Below, piece after piece: positions 12,441 through 20,545 of a stretch of 21,187 nucleotides of DNA; within the stretch, counting starts at the first letter, position 1, and every line of letters starts with the position of its first letter. The DNA lies in assembly GCA_020627645.1 (NCBI GenBank), contig JAHDGN010000012.1:1-21187 (forward strand), given 5' to 3'. Origin of the DNA: Akkermansiaceae bacterium. Its GTDB lineage: Bacteria; Verrucomicrobiota; Verrucomicrobiia; Verrucomicrobiales; Akkermansiaceae. The position numbers were made by a program, and so were the translations under genes. The notes beneath the pieces are model-generated. The model searched no databases. It worked only from the letters and a program-made list of their open reading frames with translations, and was not told the origin of the DNA.

Positions 12441-14711
12441 TTATTCGGGTGCCGTAATTTTTAGATTATCCAGGTAAGTGCGTTTTTGGGATTGTGGGGA
12501 GAAGGCGAAAATGCCTGGGGAGCCGTGGGGGTGGACTTGTTTGACGAGTACGACGAGGGTCCAGTCTTTGGGCTCTGGTTCTCCTTTTTTCCAGGCTTTG
12601 GCTCGGACTTCTCCGGAGCCATCGGGGTTTGCTTTGACGTGGGTTTTCAGGCTGTACCAGGTATTGGCTTTGATTTTGAAGTCAGCGGATTTTTTGACTC
12701 GTTCGTGATTGCTGGTTACTTCGAGGGTGTCGTCGTTTCCGACGAGGGTGATGAGGTAGCGTTGGTTGACCAGGCCGATGGTTGATTTGATGCGGCGGTT
12801 TCCGTCGGTCATGACGTCGGCAGAGAGAACGTAGTCGGAAAGTTGGTGGTGTCCGAAGAAGTTCATGGTGCGTTGGAAGAGGGTGTTGTCGAGGCGGTTG
12901 GTGATGACTTTGTTGCCACCTTTTTCGATGACATGCCATTTGATGCGGGCGCCGAGCCAGGGAAGTGGGGGGAAGTTGACGGCTTCTCCTGCGCCATTTT
13001 TCATGGGAAGTGGGATCTTCTCAAAGTCGTTAGAGTAGCCGATTCCCGCGACGATGCGGCCTCGGGTGGTGGCGGTGAGGCCTTTGTGGGTCACCTTAAT
13101 GGCGCCGGCAGAGGTTTTAGATTCTTTGGTGGAAGTGAGTTGGCCGGATTTAGGGTCGAGAGAGGCGTCGAGCTTGGCTTTGACTTTGGCTGTGGGTGGG
13201 ATGAATTTTTTCCAGGTGAGGTTTTCGGTGATTTTTTGGGTGCGGTTTCCGTTTTTGTCGAGCCCCCAGACGGTGAATGATTGGCTGGAGCCAGGAGTGA
13301 TGGAGAATTCGGAGGGGATGATTTGGAGTTGGGTGGTTGGGAGGGGTTTGATCCATTCTTTCACGGCAGGAGTTTGGGTGGGTTTGGTTTTGCGTCCGAA
13401 GCAGTAGAGTCCGTCGCGAGTCGAAAGGTAAACTTTTCCATTCCAGATGGTGGGGGCGGCGAGACAAGTGACGCCGGAGCCGGCGTTGTCTTTGATTTCG
13501 AGATGGGTGAGGATTTCAGGATTGTCGTCGTTTGGTTTGACGATGGTGAAGGTGCCGTCAAACCAGGCGGAGTAGATTTTGCCATCGCCGTAAGCCGGGG
13601 AGGCGTGGATTTGATCAGGGGCTAATTTTTTGTGCCAAGTGGTTTTCCCGGAGTTGGCATCGACGGCGATGAGTTCGCCGGTGAAGTTGGTGGTGTAGAT
13701 TCGGTCACCGACCAGAATGGGTGAGGAAGTGAAGCCGATGTGGTCGTTGTTGCGCCAGATTTCGGCCTCTTTTTTGAGAACGATGGGTTCTTTTAGGTTC
13801 TTGGGATATTCAGTCGGGATTTTGAGGCAGACGAGTCGTCCTTTGGCGGTGGAGTCGATATTTTCTTTCCCATGGATGGCGATGAGTTTGTCTTTGCCGT
13901 GGAGAAGCACTTGAGAATTGACCCCCCCTTGGGAGAGGAGGAATCGCCAGACTGGTTGACCGGTGCTGGCATTGACGCAGACGACATTGCCACATCCGGT
14001 TCCGGCATAGAAGACGGTTTGGTCGCCGAGTTTAGCAAAGACGGGCATGGAAAAAGATGAGTCAACTGGACGGATGCCTGGGGTGGAGGTCCAGACGAGC
14101 TTTCCGCTGAGTTTGTCGAAGGCGTAGAAGCGATCGCGTGCTGGTCCGGTGCGTCCCCAGTTTGCGGTGACACAGTGGAAGATGACGAGAGGGCCATGGA
14201 TGGCCGGAGAGCCGGTGCGTCCGTTTGGAAAGGTGAGGCGGGAGAGTTGTTCCATGAGGGAGACTTCCCAGAGTTGTTTTCCTTCTTTAGTGAAGGCGAC
14301 ACATCGTCCGTTGGAGGTTTGGAGGTAGATGTTGCCGGTTTCCAGATCAACGATAGGGGATCCGATGCCGTAGCGATTGTAGACAACATCTGAGATGTAG
14401 TCGGGGAATCGGTGTTCCCAGATTTTTTCACCGGTGTGTGGGTTGAGGCAGAGGAGGTTTTCTTGGACGTCTTGGGCTGGATCGTCACCAAATTGGTCAT
14501 AGGAGAAGAGGTAGAGACGGTTATTGTGGATGACGGGAGCTCCACCTCCATTGGTTTGGTACTTCCAAAGTTGGCTTTTGCCCCCGGGTTTCCAGGTGTC
14601 GGGGAGATCAATTTCGGTGGAGGTGCCGTTTTGGGCAGGGCCGCGCCAGTTGGGCCAGTCTTCGGCGGAAAGCAGGGTGGTGAGGAGGATGAGAATGAAT
14701 GCGAATTTCAT
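12441..14711 (-). CDS. Secreted PQQ-like beta-propeller protein with C-terminal jelly-roll-like domain
   Basis: The 756-residue product has a short signal peptide (MKFAFILILLTTLLSA) and then DWPNWRGPAQNGTS, the motif that opens planctomycete and verrucomicrobial PQQ-like propellers. Repeats such as LLCLNPHTGEKIWEHRFP, YAFDKLSGKLVWTSTP, CVNASTGQPVWRFL and IAVDANSGKTTWHKKL show the Trp-docking blades, to about residue 445. An Ig-like linker (about 455-560) is followed by a C-terminal part (about 565-756) resembling a concanavalin/DUF1080-type beta sandwich (TRTYLDNLKI-like end KRTYLDNLKITAPE). No catalytic residues of quinoprotein dehydrogenases are evident, so binding or structural function is as likely as an enzyme. 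It is divergent from the DUF1080 gene, sharing a 153-bp promoter gap. Confidence 0.88.
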   Translation of the reverse strand: MKFAFILILLTTLLSAEDWPNWRGPAQNGTSTEIDLPDTWKPGGKSQLWKYQTNGGGAPVIHNNRLYLFSYDQFGDDPAQDVQENLLCLNPHTGEKIWEHRFPDYISDVVYNRYGIGSPIVDLETGNIYLQTSNGRCVAFTKEGKQLWEVSLMEQLSRLTFPNGRTGSPAIHGPLVIFHCVTANWGRTGPARDRFYAFDKLSGKLVWTSTPGIRPVDSSFSMPVFAKLGDQTVFYAGTGCGNVVCVNASTGQPVWRFLLSQGGVNSQVLLHGKDKLIAIHGKENIDSTAKGRLVCLKIPTEYPKNLKEPIVLKKEAEIWRNNDHIGFTSSPILVGDRIYTTNFTGELIAVDANSGKTTWHKKLAPDQIHASPAYGDGKIYSAWFDGTFTIVKPNDDNPEILTHLEIKDNAGSGVTCLAAPTIWNGKVYLSTRDGLYCFGRKTKPTQTPAVKEWIKPLPTTQLQIIPSEFSITPGSSQSFTVWGLDKNGNRTQKITENLTWKKFIPPTAKVKAKLDASLDPKSGQLTSTKESKTSAGAIKVTHKGLTATTRGRIVAGIGYSNDFEKIPLPMKNGAGEAVNFPPLPWLGARIKWHVIEKGGNKVITNRLDNTLFQRTMNFFGHHQLSDYVLSADVMTDGNRRIKSTIGLVNQRYLITLVGNDDTLEVTSNHERVKKSADFKIKANTWYSLKTHVKANPDGSGEVRAKAWKKGEPEPKDWTLVVLVKQVHPHGSPGIFAFSPQSQKRTYLDNLKITAPE

Positions 14712-14852
14712 GGTGATGAGAGGTTTTTAGCGGAGGCATGACTGGAAGGGAAGGACGGAGGTTTGGTTCCCACAGAGAATTGGAAAAAGTGTGGAATCGC
14801 GGAGCTTGGGAATGTTGGATGTTTGGGTTGGTGGTTGAGAGTTTATTGGTGT

Positions 14853-14857
14853 AGGAG
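14853..14857 (+). promoter_or_regulatory. Shine-Dalgarno site fixing the DUF1080 gene start
   Basis: AGGAG lies 7 bases before the ATG at 14865. The open frame extends 34 codons further upstream without a comparable site, and that extension would bury the signal peptide. Confidence 0.65.
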
Positions 14858-14864
14858 TAATTTT

Positions 14865-15671
14865 ATGAGAATGATTCGGGAGGTTTTGGTTGTTGGCAGC
14901 TTGGGCTTGGGCAGTTTGTTTGGAGATGAGAAGAGTGTTGAGAAGAAGGTCCAGCCGAAGATCGAGGTGAAGGATGGGGAGTTTGGCGAAGGGTGGGGAG
15001 ATGGTAACGGGCCTGGGAAGATTCCTAAAGGGATGAAGAAGCGGGGGAGAAAATCAGATAGAGAGATTTTCACCCCACTGTTCAATGGGAAAGATTTTAC
15101 GGGGTGGTGGGGATTGGGAACCGAAAATCCGGAGAAATGGATGAAGTTGTCGCCGGAGAAGTTGGCGGAGAAGAAGAAGAAAAGTATGGAGAGCATTCAT
15201 GCTCATTGGAAGGTTGTGGATGGGGTGATTGTGAATGACGGGAAGGGCCTGTATTTGACGACGGAGAAGCATTTCGAAGATTTTGAGCTGAAGCTTGAAT
15301 TTAAGTATGCGAAGGGGGCTGATAGTGGGATTTATCTTCGGGGGATCCCACAGGTTCAAATTTGGGATCCTAAGATTGGTCACAAGGATGCTCCAAAGGG
15401 TTCGGGTGGACTTTGGAACAATAAGAAGGGGAGTCAGGGGAAAGATCCTTTGGTTTTTGCAGATAAGCCAATCGGGGAGTGGAACCAAATTTTTGTCCGT
15501 CTGAAGGGGGACATTGTCACTGTTGTTTTGAATGGGAAAGTGGTGGTTGATGAGGCGCAGATGCACAACTTGTTTAATAAGGGGGGGAAGATTCCTAAGT
15601 CGGGTCCGATTCAGTTGCAGACGCACGGTGGGGAAATTCAGTGGAAGAACGTGGAGATTCGTGAGCTGTAG
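14865..15671 (+). CDS. Secreted DUF1080 protein (3-keto-disaccharide hydrolase-like)
   Basis: From the ATG at 14865 the product has 268 residues and an N-terminal signal (MIREVLVVGSLGLGSLFG). A Lys/Gly-rich linker (about 20-65) precedes the domain beginning FTPLFNGKDFTGWWGLG, the standard opening of DUF1080 (PF06439). Further family blocks are WKVVDGVIVNDGKG, YLTTEKHFEDFELKLEFK, DSGIYLRG, IQLQTHGGEIQWKNVEIREL at the end. Members of this family have been linked to 3-keto-glycoside hydrolysis, but many are uncharacterised binding or enzyme modules. Its divergent neighbour, the PQQ-like protein, carries a similar fold at its C-terminus, which hints at a common function in sugar metabolism. It ends at a shared strong hairpin at 15726. 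Confidence 0.9.
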   Translation: MRMIREVLVVGSLGLGSLFGDEKSVEKKVQPKIEVKDGEFGEGWGDGNGPGKIPKGMKKRGRKSDREIFTPLFNGKDFTGWWGLGTENPEKWMKLSPEKLAEKKKKSMESIHAHWKVVDGVIVNDGKGLYLTTEKHFEDFELKLEFKYAKGADSGIYLRGIPQVQIWDPKIGHKDAPKGSGGLWNNKKGSQGKDPLVFADKPIGEWNQIFVRLKGDIVTVVLNGKVVVDEAQMHNLFNKGGKIPKSGPIQLQTHGGEIQWKNVEIREL

Positions 15672-15719
15672 TGAATAGAGCACCAGGTGGGATCAGAATT
15701 TGACCCGAGGTTCTGGCAT

Positions 15720-15756
15720 TAAAAAAGGTCTAGACAGGTTATTCCTATCTAGACCT
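15720..15756 (-). terminator. Strong terminator hairpin between convergent genes
   Basis: AGGTCTAGA (15726-15734) pairs perfectly with TCTAGACCT (15748-15756); inside, after a mismatch, AGG pairs with CCT around a TTATT loop. On the minus strand the stem is followed by a run of six T, so it is a canonical terminator for the PEP-CTERM-like gene. For the plus-strand DUF1080 gene the same hairpin has no T-tract but may still act. Confidence 0.85.
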
Positions 15757-15782
15757 GTTAGGTTAAGAGATGATGTGGCTTG

Positions 15783-16463
15783 TTAGTTCGACCGACGACG
15801 GCGAACTCCGAAAAGGAGGCATCCAAGCAAGCCTAGGGCTGAGCTTGACACTTCTGGGATCTGGGTGACTTCGCCGTTGAGGATGATATTGTCCAAATTG
15901 AAGAGGTTGGAGTTGCTGCTCGCTCCGCGATCGTCGATGTAGAGTCGGAACTCGGTTGAAGTTGTGATACTTGGAAGGCTTCCCAGGCTGATTGCTCGGT
16001 TTAGATATTGGTTGGATTCACCAGCTCCGAAAAGGGTTCCAGAGCCGATCGCGTCGGTTGGAGTTGCAAATCCGTTAATGCTTGAAAACAGGCTTGCCGT
16101 GATATTGGCGCCTGCGAATTCGGTTTTGAACATGTCAAAGGTGATGTTGGTCAAGGTCAGGCTTGAGCCACCCAATGGGGTGATTGTGAAAGAGTAGTAG
16201 TCGCCGGCGGCGAGAGCTCCTGCGACATCGTTGTTGTCGAAGTCTCCGAAGGTCATTTCGGTGCTACCCGCTGGATTCCCATTGACGGTACTGATGTTCA
16301 ATGGAATTCCAGGGCCATTTGAAAGGTCGGTGGTTGTCCAGTTGGTGGAGGCATCCCCAGACGAGATACTGCCGCTGGTAAATTGGAAGTCCGCAAGGAT
16401 GACCGCTGGTAGTTGAGAGCAGGAAGCAAGGAGGATGAGAGGTGATAGGTGTTTTCTTTTCAT
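15783..16463 (-). CDS. PEP-CTERM-like cell-surface-anchored protein
   Basis: I chose the ATG at 16463 (KRKHLSPLILLASCSQLPAVILA signal peptide); longer frames add 26 residues with no signal character. The 226-residue product is a low-Lys, Ser/Thr/Gly/Asn-rich beta protein (residues about 25-200) of unknown binding function. The C-terminus is IPEVSSSALGLLGCLLFG followed by VRRRRSN: a PEP-type motif, a hydrophobic helix and a basic tail, which is the tripartite signal read by exosortases. The motif here is P-E-V instead of P-E-P. It differs from its neighbours in composition, with nearly equal G and C. A strong terminator follows on the minus strand. Confidence 0.82.
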   Translation of the reverse strand: MKRKHLSPLILLASCSQLPAVILADFQFTSGSISSGDASTNWTTTDLSNGPGIPLNISTVNGNPAGSTEMTFGDFDNNDVAGALAAGDYYSFTITPLGGSSLTLTNITFDMFKTEFAGANITASLFSSINGFATPTDAIGSGTLFGAGESNQYLNRAISLGSLPSITTSTEFRLYIDDRGASSNSNLFNLDNIILNGEVTQIPEVSSSALGLLGCLLFGVRRRRSN

Positions 16464-16524
16464 AGATTTTATATAGGGGCGCGGAAGATTCAATTTGAGG
16501 GGGCTTTTGGCAAGGGTGAAATAG

Positions 16525-16570
16525 ATATTAAAATAAAACAATTTTTAATATTAAATGTCGTGCAAATGTC
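16525..16570. promoter_or_regulatory. AT-rich inverted repeat plus short direct repeats, promoter region
   Basis: ATATTAAAA (16525-16533) and TTTTAATAT (16543-16551) are perfect inverted repeats with a 9-nt spacer. Two copies of AAATGTC follow at 16553-16559 and 16564-16570, an 11-bp period. They lie in the 255-bp divergent gap between the PEP-CTERM-like and CotH genes and could be regulator sites; no other clear structure is seen in the gap. Confidence 0.4.
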
Positions 16571-16718
16571 ATTATTTTAATGCAATTAGTTGATTTACTG
16601 AAAGCGTCGTGTCCTGGGTTCTTTTGTGTGGTTGGTTTTTTGGAGGGTAGATTGGGAGGCGACTGGGTCATCTTAAGTGAGTTGCGGGTGGGGAGAGGGT
16701 GGAGTAGATTTTGGGGCG

Positions 16719-17156
16719 ATGAGGGTTTCTGTGTATTTGTTGGTGGTTTTCGCTCCGATTTTGGGGTGGGGAGGACCTGTCATTACGGAATTTATGGCCA
16801 TTAATGATTCGGTATTGGCTGATCAAGATGGGGAGTTTTCAGATTGGGTTGAGGTTCATAATCCAAGTTCTGAGTCATTGAGTTTGGAGGGGTATTTTTT
16901 AACCGATCGGTCTGATGATCTCACAAAATGGGAGTTTCCAGATGTGGTTCTTGATGCTGGTGGGTATGTGATTGTCTTTGCGTCGAACAAGGTTCCGGTT
17001 GAGGGGGAGCTAAGGTCAAATTTTAAATTGAGTGGGGGTGGGGAGTTTTTGGGGTTGGTGGCACCAGATGGGGCGACAATTTTGTCTTCGTTTGATTTTG
17101 GGCAGCAGAAAGTGGATGTGAGTTTTGGTTTGTTATCGGGTGGAGGGGAGGGATGA
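16719..17156 (+). CDS. CotH-type protein, N-terminal fragment (lamin-tail domain) before a frameshift
   Basis: The fragment starts at the ATG at 16719, which gives a signal peptide (MRVSVYLLVVFAPILGWG). It then has a lamin-tail (LTD) domain: PVITEFMAINDSVLADQDG, WVEVHNPSSESLSLEGYFL, and KWEFPDVVLDAGGYVIVFAS. The domain ends in DVSFG and then runs into GLLSGGGEG and a stop. LTD domains of this type normally continue xxRxxDG...ATPGAxNG. That continuation (YRVEGRDDLATPGAVNG) is present in the +1 frame of the overlapping gene at 17125, so the stop at 17154-17156 is the product of a frame change, not a natural end. The intact protein would be about 885 residues. Confidence 0.75.
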   Translation: MRVSVYLLVVFAPILGWGGPVITEFMAINDSVLADQDGEFSDWVEVHNPSSESLSLEGYFLTDRSDDLTKWEFPDVVLDAGGYVIVFASNKVPVEGELRSNFKLSGGGEFLGLVAPDGATILSSFDFGQQKVDVSFGLLSGGGEG

Positions 17157-19371
17157 TTTGGCAACGCCTGGAGCTGTGAATGGGGTTGGGGTTGAGTTGG
17201 GGCCTGTGTTTGTGGAAGCTCGGACGGGAGGAGCGCGGCCTGAGGTGGGAGAGGATCTGGTGGTGACAGCGCGGGTGGAGGGGGCGACGGATGTGATTTT
17301 GACATACGATTATGGGTTGGGTGACGACACGGTGGTGGCGATGACCACCTTGGATGGTGAGAATTTTGAGGCAACGATTCCGGGTGCTGGTGAGGGGGAG
17401 TTGATTCGGTGGAAATTTTGGGCTCAGGATGGGATGGGGCGAGTGACGCGTTATCCGGAGTTTTTTGACCCGGATGATTCGCATGAGTTTTTTGGGGTTC
17501 CGGTGCGGAAGGAAGTGGAATCTGCGACGGAGGTTTTTGAGTGGTTCATCAAGCCAGTGGATTTTACGAGGTTAAATTCTTTTCAGGAAGTCAGAGCTGG
17601 GGTCTATTATTTGGGTGAGTACTATGACAATGTGAGGTTTTCGGTGAGGGGGCAGTCGTCGAGGTTTTTTGATAAGAAGGGATATAATTTAGACTTTAAC
17701 AAAACGCAGCGATTTTTGTGGAAGGTGGGGGAGGCGCGAGTGAAGGATATCGATTGGTTGACGAATTGGACGGATAAGGCGAAGTCGCGAAATTTTTTGG
17801 CGTATCAATTGTTGAGGGATGCTGGAGTGCCGACGCATTTTGCGTTTTCGGCAAGGGTTCAGAAGAATGGAGAATTTCATTACGTGGCGGACGTTGTTGA
17901 GGATGCGAATGATCTTTATTTGGAGCGAGCTGGGTTAAATCCGGAGGGGGCTCTATACAAGGCAGAGGATATGGAGTTGAGGTTGGATGAGCTGGGAGAT
18001 CATACGGTGGCGCGTCAATTGACTCGGAAGGAGGAGGGAAGGGGAGATTTGGACGCTTTGGTCGAGGGGGTAAATTTGGTTGGAGAGGCGAGGAAGAATT
18101 ATATTTTTGATCATGTGGATTTGCCGATGACGATCAATACTCTGGCGGGGTTGGTCGTGGTGATGCAGACGGATATGGGGGCGAAGAATTACTATTTATA
18201 TCGGGATACGACTGGGAGTGGGGAGTGGGCGATTTTGCCTTGGGATTTGGATTTAACGTTTGGGAGGGAATTTAAGAATTCGGGGTTCTTTTTCAATACG
18301 GAGTTGGCCACGGAAGGGCACACTGAATTTTTGGAGTTGGGGAGGGGGAGTGTGTTGGTGGAAGCTTTGCTGGGCGGCGACGAGAGGACGCGGGAGATGT
18401 TTTTTCGTAGGTTGAGGTCATTGAGTGATGAGTATTTGGCGACGAATTATTTGTCGGAGCGGTTGGATGAGCAGTTGGCTTTGTTGGATTCGAATGGGGG
18501 AGCGGTGAGTGATGCGCTATTGGATTTTCAGGCGTGGGGGACCTGGTTGGATGGCAGTCCGGTGCCGAGGCCATGGGATGTGAATTCTCCAGATGCGGAG
18601 TCGATGAAGGAAGCGGTTGATCGTTTGCGTTTGGAGTGGTTGCCGGCGAGGCGGTCGGAAATTTATGGGGCGGTTGCGGACTTGCCAGAGGAGCAGGTTG
18701 GGGTGGCTTTGGAAATTGGTGAAGTGGATTATTTTCCGGTTTCGGGAAACCAACAGGAGGAATTTTTTGAGCTGCGAAATACGTCAGATGTTTCGGTGGA
18801 TGCAAGTGGATGGGTGGTGTCGGGTGGGGTGAGTTTTGTCATTCCGGCTGGAACTGTCGTTTTACCAGGAAGTTCGGTTTTTGTGGTTCGGGACAAGCTG
18901 GCATTTCGGGGGAGGTTGGTGAGTCCGAAAGGGGGAGAGCAGAGGTTGGTGGTTGGGCCATTTTCAGGAGGGTTATCGGTAGCAGGAGAGACCATTGATT
19001 TGTATGATTCAGGTGGAGGTTTGGTCGATAGTTATACTTACGCGGGGACGAGCGGCGGGTTTGAGGGAAATGGGCGAGAGGATTTGGATGGGGATGGGTT
19101 AGATGCTTTGATGGAGTGGGCGATGGGAAGTTCGGATCTTGAGTTTGGGTCACTAGAAGCGCCTGTGGCAGGGGAGTTTGTTTTTCGTCAGAGGCAGGAT
19201 TTGACAGGGTATGTGATGCGGGTGGAGACAAGTGTTGATTTATTGAATTGGTCGGGGTTTGGGGTGAGTGAATTGGGGCGGGTGGATTTGGGAAGTGGGG
19301 TTGAGGAAGTGAGGGTGAGTTTGCCAGGGGGGAAGGCTGAGCAGTATGTGCGGGTGGTTTTAGAAAGGTGA
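17125..19371 (+). CDS. CotH-type protein, main fragment (CotH kinase-like and second lamin-tail domain)
   Basis: This is the body of the frameshifted gene; the nominal TTG at 17125 is just the start of the open frame. After the missing end of the first lamin-tail domain (ATPGAVNG) comes an Ig-like segment (to about residue 110). The CotH domain follows, with VRFSVRGQSSRFFDKKGYNLDFNK (about 170-190), NYYLYRDTTGSGEWAILPW and DLDLTFG (about 350-380), the typical CotH blocks linked to protein phosphorylation in spore-coat CotH. A second LTD (VALEIGEVDYFPVSG... EFFELRNTSDVSVDASGW) starts near residue 530. The C-terminus has DLDGDGLDALMEWAMGSSD, a motif common at the ends of verrucomicrobial secreted proteins. 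Strong G bias is visible. Confidence 0.85.
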   Translation: MVCYRVEGRDDLATPGAVNGVGVELGPVFVEARTGGARPEVGEDLVVTARVEGATDVILTYDYGLGDDTVVAMTTLDGENFEATIPGAGEGELIRWKFWAQDGMGRVTRYPEFFDPDDSHEFFGVPVRKEVESATEVFEWFIKPVDFTRLNSFQEVRAGVYYLGEYYDNVRFSVRGQSSRFFDKKGYNLDFNKTQRFLWKVGEARVKDIDWLTNWTDKAKSRNFLAYQLLRDAGVPTHFAFSARVQKNGEFHYVADVVEDANDLYLERAGLNPEGALYKAEDMELRLDELGDHTVARQLTRKEEGRGDLDALVEGVNLVGEARKNYIFDHVDLPMTINTLAGLVVVMQTDMGAKNYYLYRDTTGSGEWAILPWDLDLTFGREFKNSGFFFNTELATEGHTEFLELGRGSVLVEALLGGDERTREMFFRRLRSLSDEYLATNYLSERLDEQLALLDSNGGAVSDALLDFQAWGTWLDGSPVPRPWDVNSPDAESMKEAVDRLRLEWLPARRSEIYGAVADLPEEQVGVALEIGEVDYFPVSGNQQEEFFELRNTSDVSVDASGWVVSGGVSFVIPAGTVVLPGSSVFVVRDKLAFRGRLVSPKGGEQRLVVGPFSGGLSVAGETIDLYDSGGGLVDSYTYAGTSGGFEGNGREDLDGDGLDALMEWAMGSSDLEFGSLEAPVAGEFVFRQRQDLTGYVMRVETSVDLLNWSGFGVSELGRVDLGSGVEEVRVSLPGGKAEQYVRVVLER

Positions 19372-19409
19372 TTTTTTTTGAAAGCTCAGAAGAGAGGGGA
19401 TTGGGAGGA

Positions 19410-19442
19410 CTCCATTCATCAGGCTGGTTTTGATGAATGGAG
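19410..19442. terminator. Perfect 12-bp hairpin between convergent genes
   Basis: CTCCATTCATCA (19410-19421) and TGATGAATGGAG (19431-19442) are perfectly complementary around a 9-nt loop. It sits midway between the convergent stops at 19371 and 19462, so a bidirectional terminator is the natural reading, although neither side has a T-tract directly after the stem. A T-run (8 T) lies just after the CotH stop. Confidence 0.55.
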
Positions 19443-19461
19443 AGGTAGTTGGTATTCCTGA

Positions 19462-20427
19462 TTATTCCTGTCCTGTTTGTTCTACGTATAAGGAGGCACT
19501 TACTGATAATTCAGCTTTTGCGTTGTTTGCTGGATTGGATTTTATGGCCTCTTTGATTTTGGAGATGTCGACTATGATCCGTCTTTGGTGACCGCCTCCT
19601 TTTGTAAGTTTTCCTTTTGCTGACCCGTGACGTACGGTGATGATTTCGATTTTGTCATCGAAGGTGATTTTTGAGGAGACGACCTGTGAAGCCCATCCAA
19701 GGAGGAAAGAGGATTGGTGATCGGGGTTTTCTGGGCTGGTGAAGACGAGGTAAAGCGGACAGAAGCGAGATAACAAAGTCTTAGATGGTTTCCTATCAGG
19801 AAATAGTAGGCTGTATTCGTTATTGATAGGTTTGAAACTTTTTGGTCCGATGGAGATCACATCCACGCTTGGCGAAGGATCGGAATCGATCTCCCATTCG
19901 AGAGTGGGGACTCTTTTAAATGTTGTTTTCCTACCGGGGCTCCAGACTTTACCTTCCTTATAAAGGTCTTTTATTTTGGCGGTTGCATCCAATTGTTTTT
20001 GGAAATTTTTTTCGGCTTTTGTGTCGAGGGTAATAGATCTCGATCCGCTGGCCTTGAGGTTGTAGAGGTCGGACATGCGAACGTAGTTGCCTTTGTGGTC
20101 AGGGTAGTAAGTATATGCTAGATCGATGATCGTCTTGATTTCACCGTCTCTTTTCAGTCCGGACTTATATAGAGATTTTACTGTTGCTCGGATTGGAATC
20201 ATTCCTTTGCGAACATCTTTAGGAGCGGGTTTGTCGAGAGATACGATTTCAACCACGTGAGGTTCGCTTTTCTCATTTAGTGAACAGTATTCGACAACAA
20301 CCGTTCCTGGAGTTAGGGTTTTCGCTGCGTCTTGATATACCTCATTGGGGACATATGCGAATTGGTCGCCTGTTAGTGTGGAAGTGGTAATGGCAGCTAT
20401 TGAAGCAAGGTGTTTAAGGATCTTCAT
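19462..20427 (-). CDS. Secreted hypothetical protein
   Basis: I chose the ATG at 20427, giving a signal peptide (MKILKHLASIAAITTSTLTG) and a product of 321 residues; the frame extends 19 codons upstream but these are polar. The mature protein is basic and rich in Lys, Ser and Thr, with blocks such as LTPGTVVVEYCSLNEKSEPH, KGMIPIRATVKSLYKSGLKRDGE and IIVDISKIKEAIKSNP. I recognise no domain. Composition is nearly balanced in G and C and differs from the strongly skewed flanking genes. A perfect 11-bp inverted repeat lies 20 bp upstream of its start. Confidence 0.7.
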   Translation of the reverse strand: MKILKHLASIAAITTSTLTGDQFAYVPNEVYQDAAKTLTPGTVVVEYCSLNEKSEPHVVEIVSLDKPAPKDVRKGMIPIRATVKSLYKSGLKRDGEIKTIIDLAYTYYPDHKGNYVRMSDLYNLKASGSRSITLDTKAEKNFQKQLDATAKIKDLYKEGKVWSPGRKTTFKRVPTLEWEIDSDPSPSVDVISIGPKSFKPINNEYSLLFPDRKPSKTLLSRFCPLYLVFTSPENPDHQSSFLLGWASQVVSSKITFDDKIEIITVRHGSAKGKLTKGGGHQRRIIVDISKIKEAIKSNPANNAKAELSVSASLYVEQTGQE

Positions 20428-20446
20428 ATTTTCATGTAGGTTTTTT

Positions 20447-20475
20447 GATCTGAAATTTTTGTTTAATTTCAGATC
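20447..20475. promoter_or_regulatory. Perfect 11-bp inverted repeat upstream of the 19462-20427 gene
   Basis: GATCTGAAATT (20447-20457) and AATTTCAGATC (20465-20475) are exact inverted repeats with a 7-nt spacer. They start 20 bp before the ATG at 20427. On the minus strand the stem is followed by A, not T, so an operator or 5' leader hairpin is more likely than a terminator. Confidence 0.5.
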
Positions 20476-20545
20476 TGCGGGCACCTTAAACTCGAGTTTT
20501 TATGAAGGCAATCTCAACTGCATTTTTTTTAGCATTTAAAATTAG

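Noticed and set aside
13793..14611. 272-codon Pro/Ser/Thr-rich frame inside the PQQ-like gene
   Set aside because: It is a shadow frame produced by the strong C and A bias of the coding strand; propeller repeats are in the other frame.
14763..14864. N-terminal extension of the DUF1080 gene
   Set aside because: The AGGAG before ATG 14865 and the signal peptide beginning there make the longer start unlikely.
17125..17160. Programmed +1 frameshifting in the CotH gene
   Set aside because: I see no prfB-like slippery site with an in-frame stop, nor a clear downstream pseudoknot; a simple one-base change is the plainer explanation.
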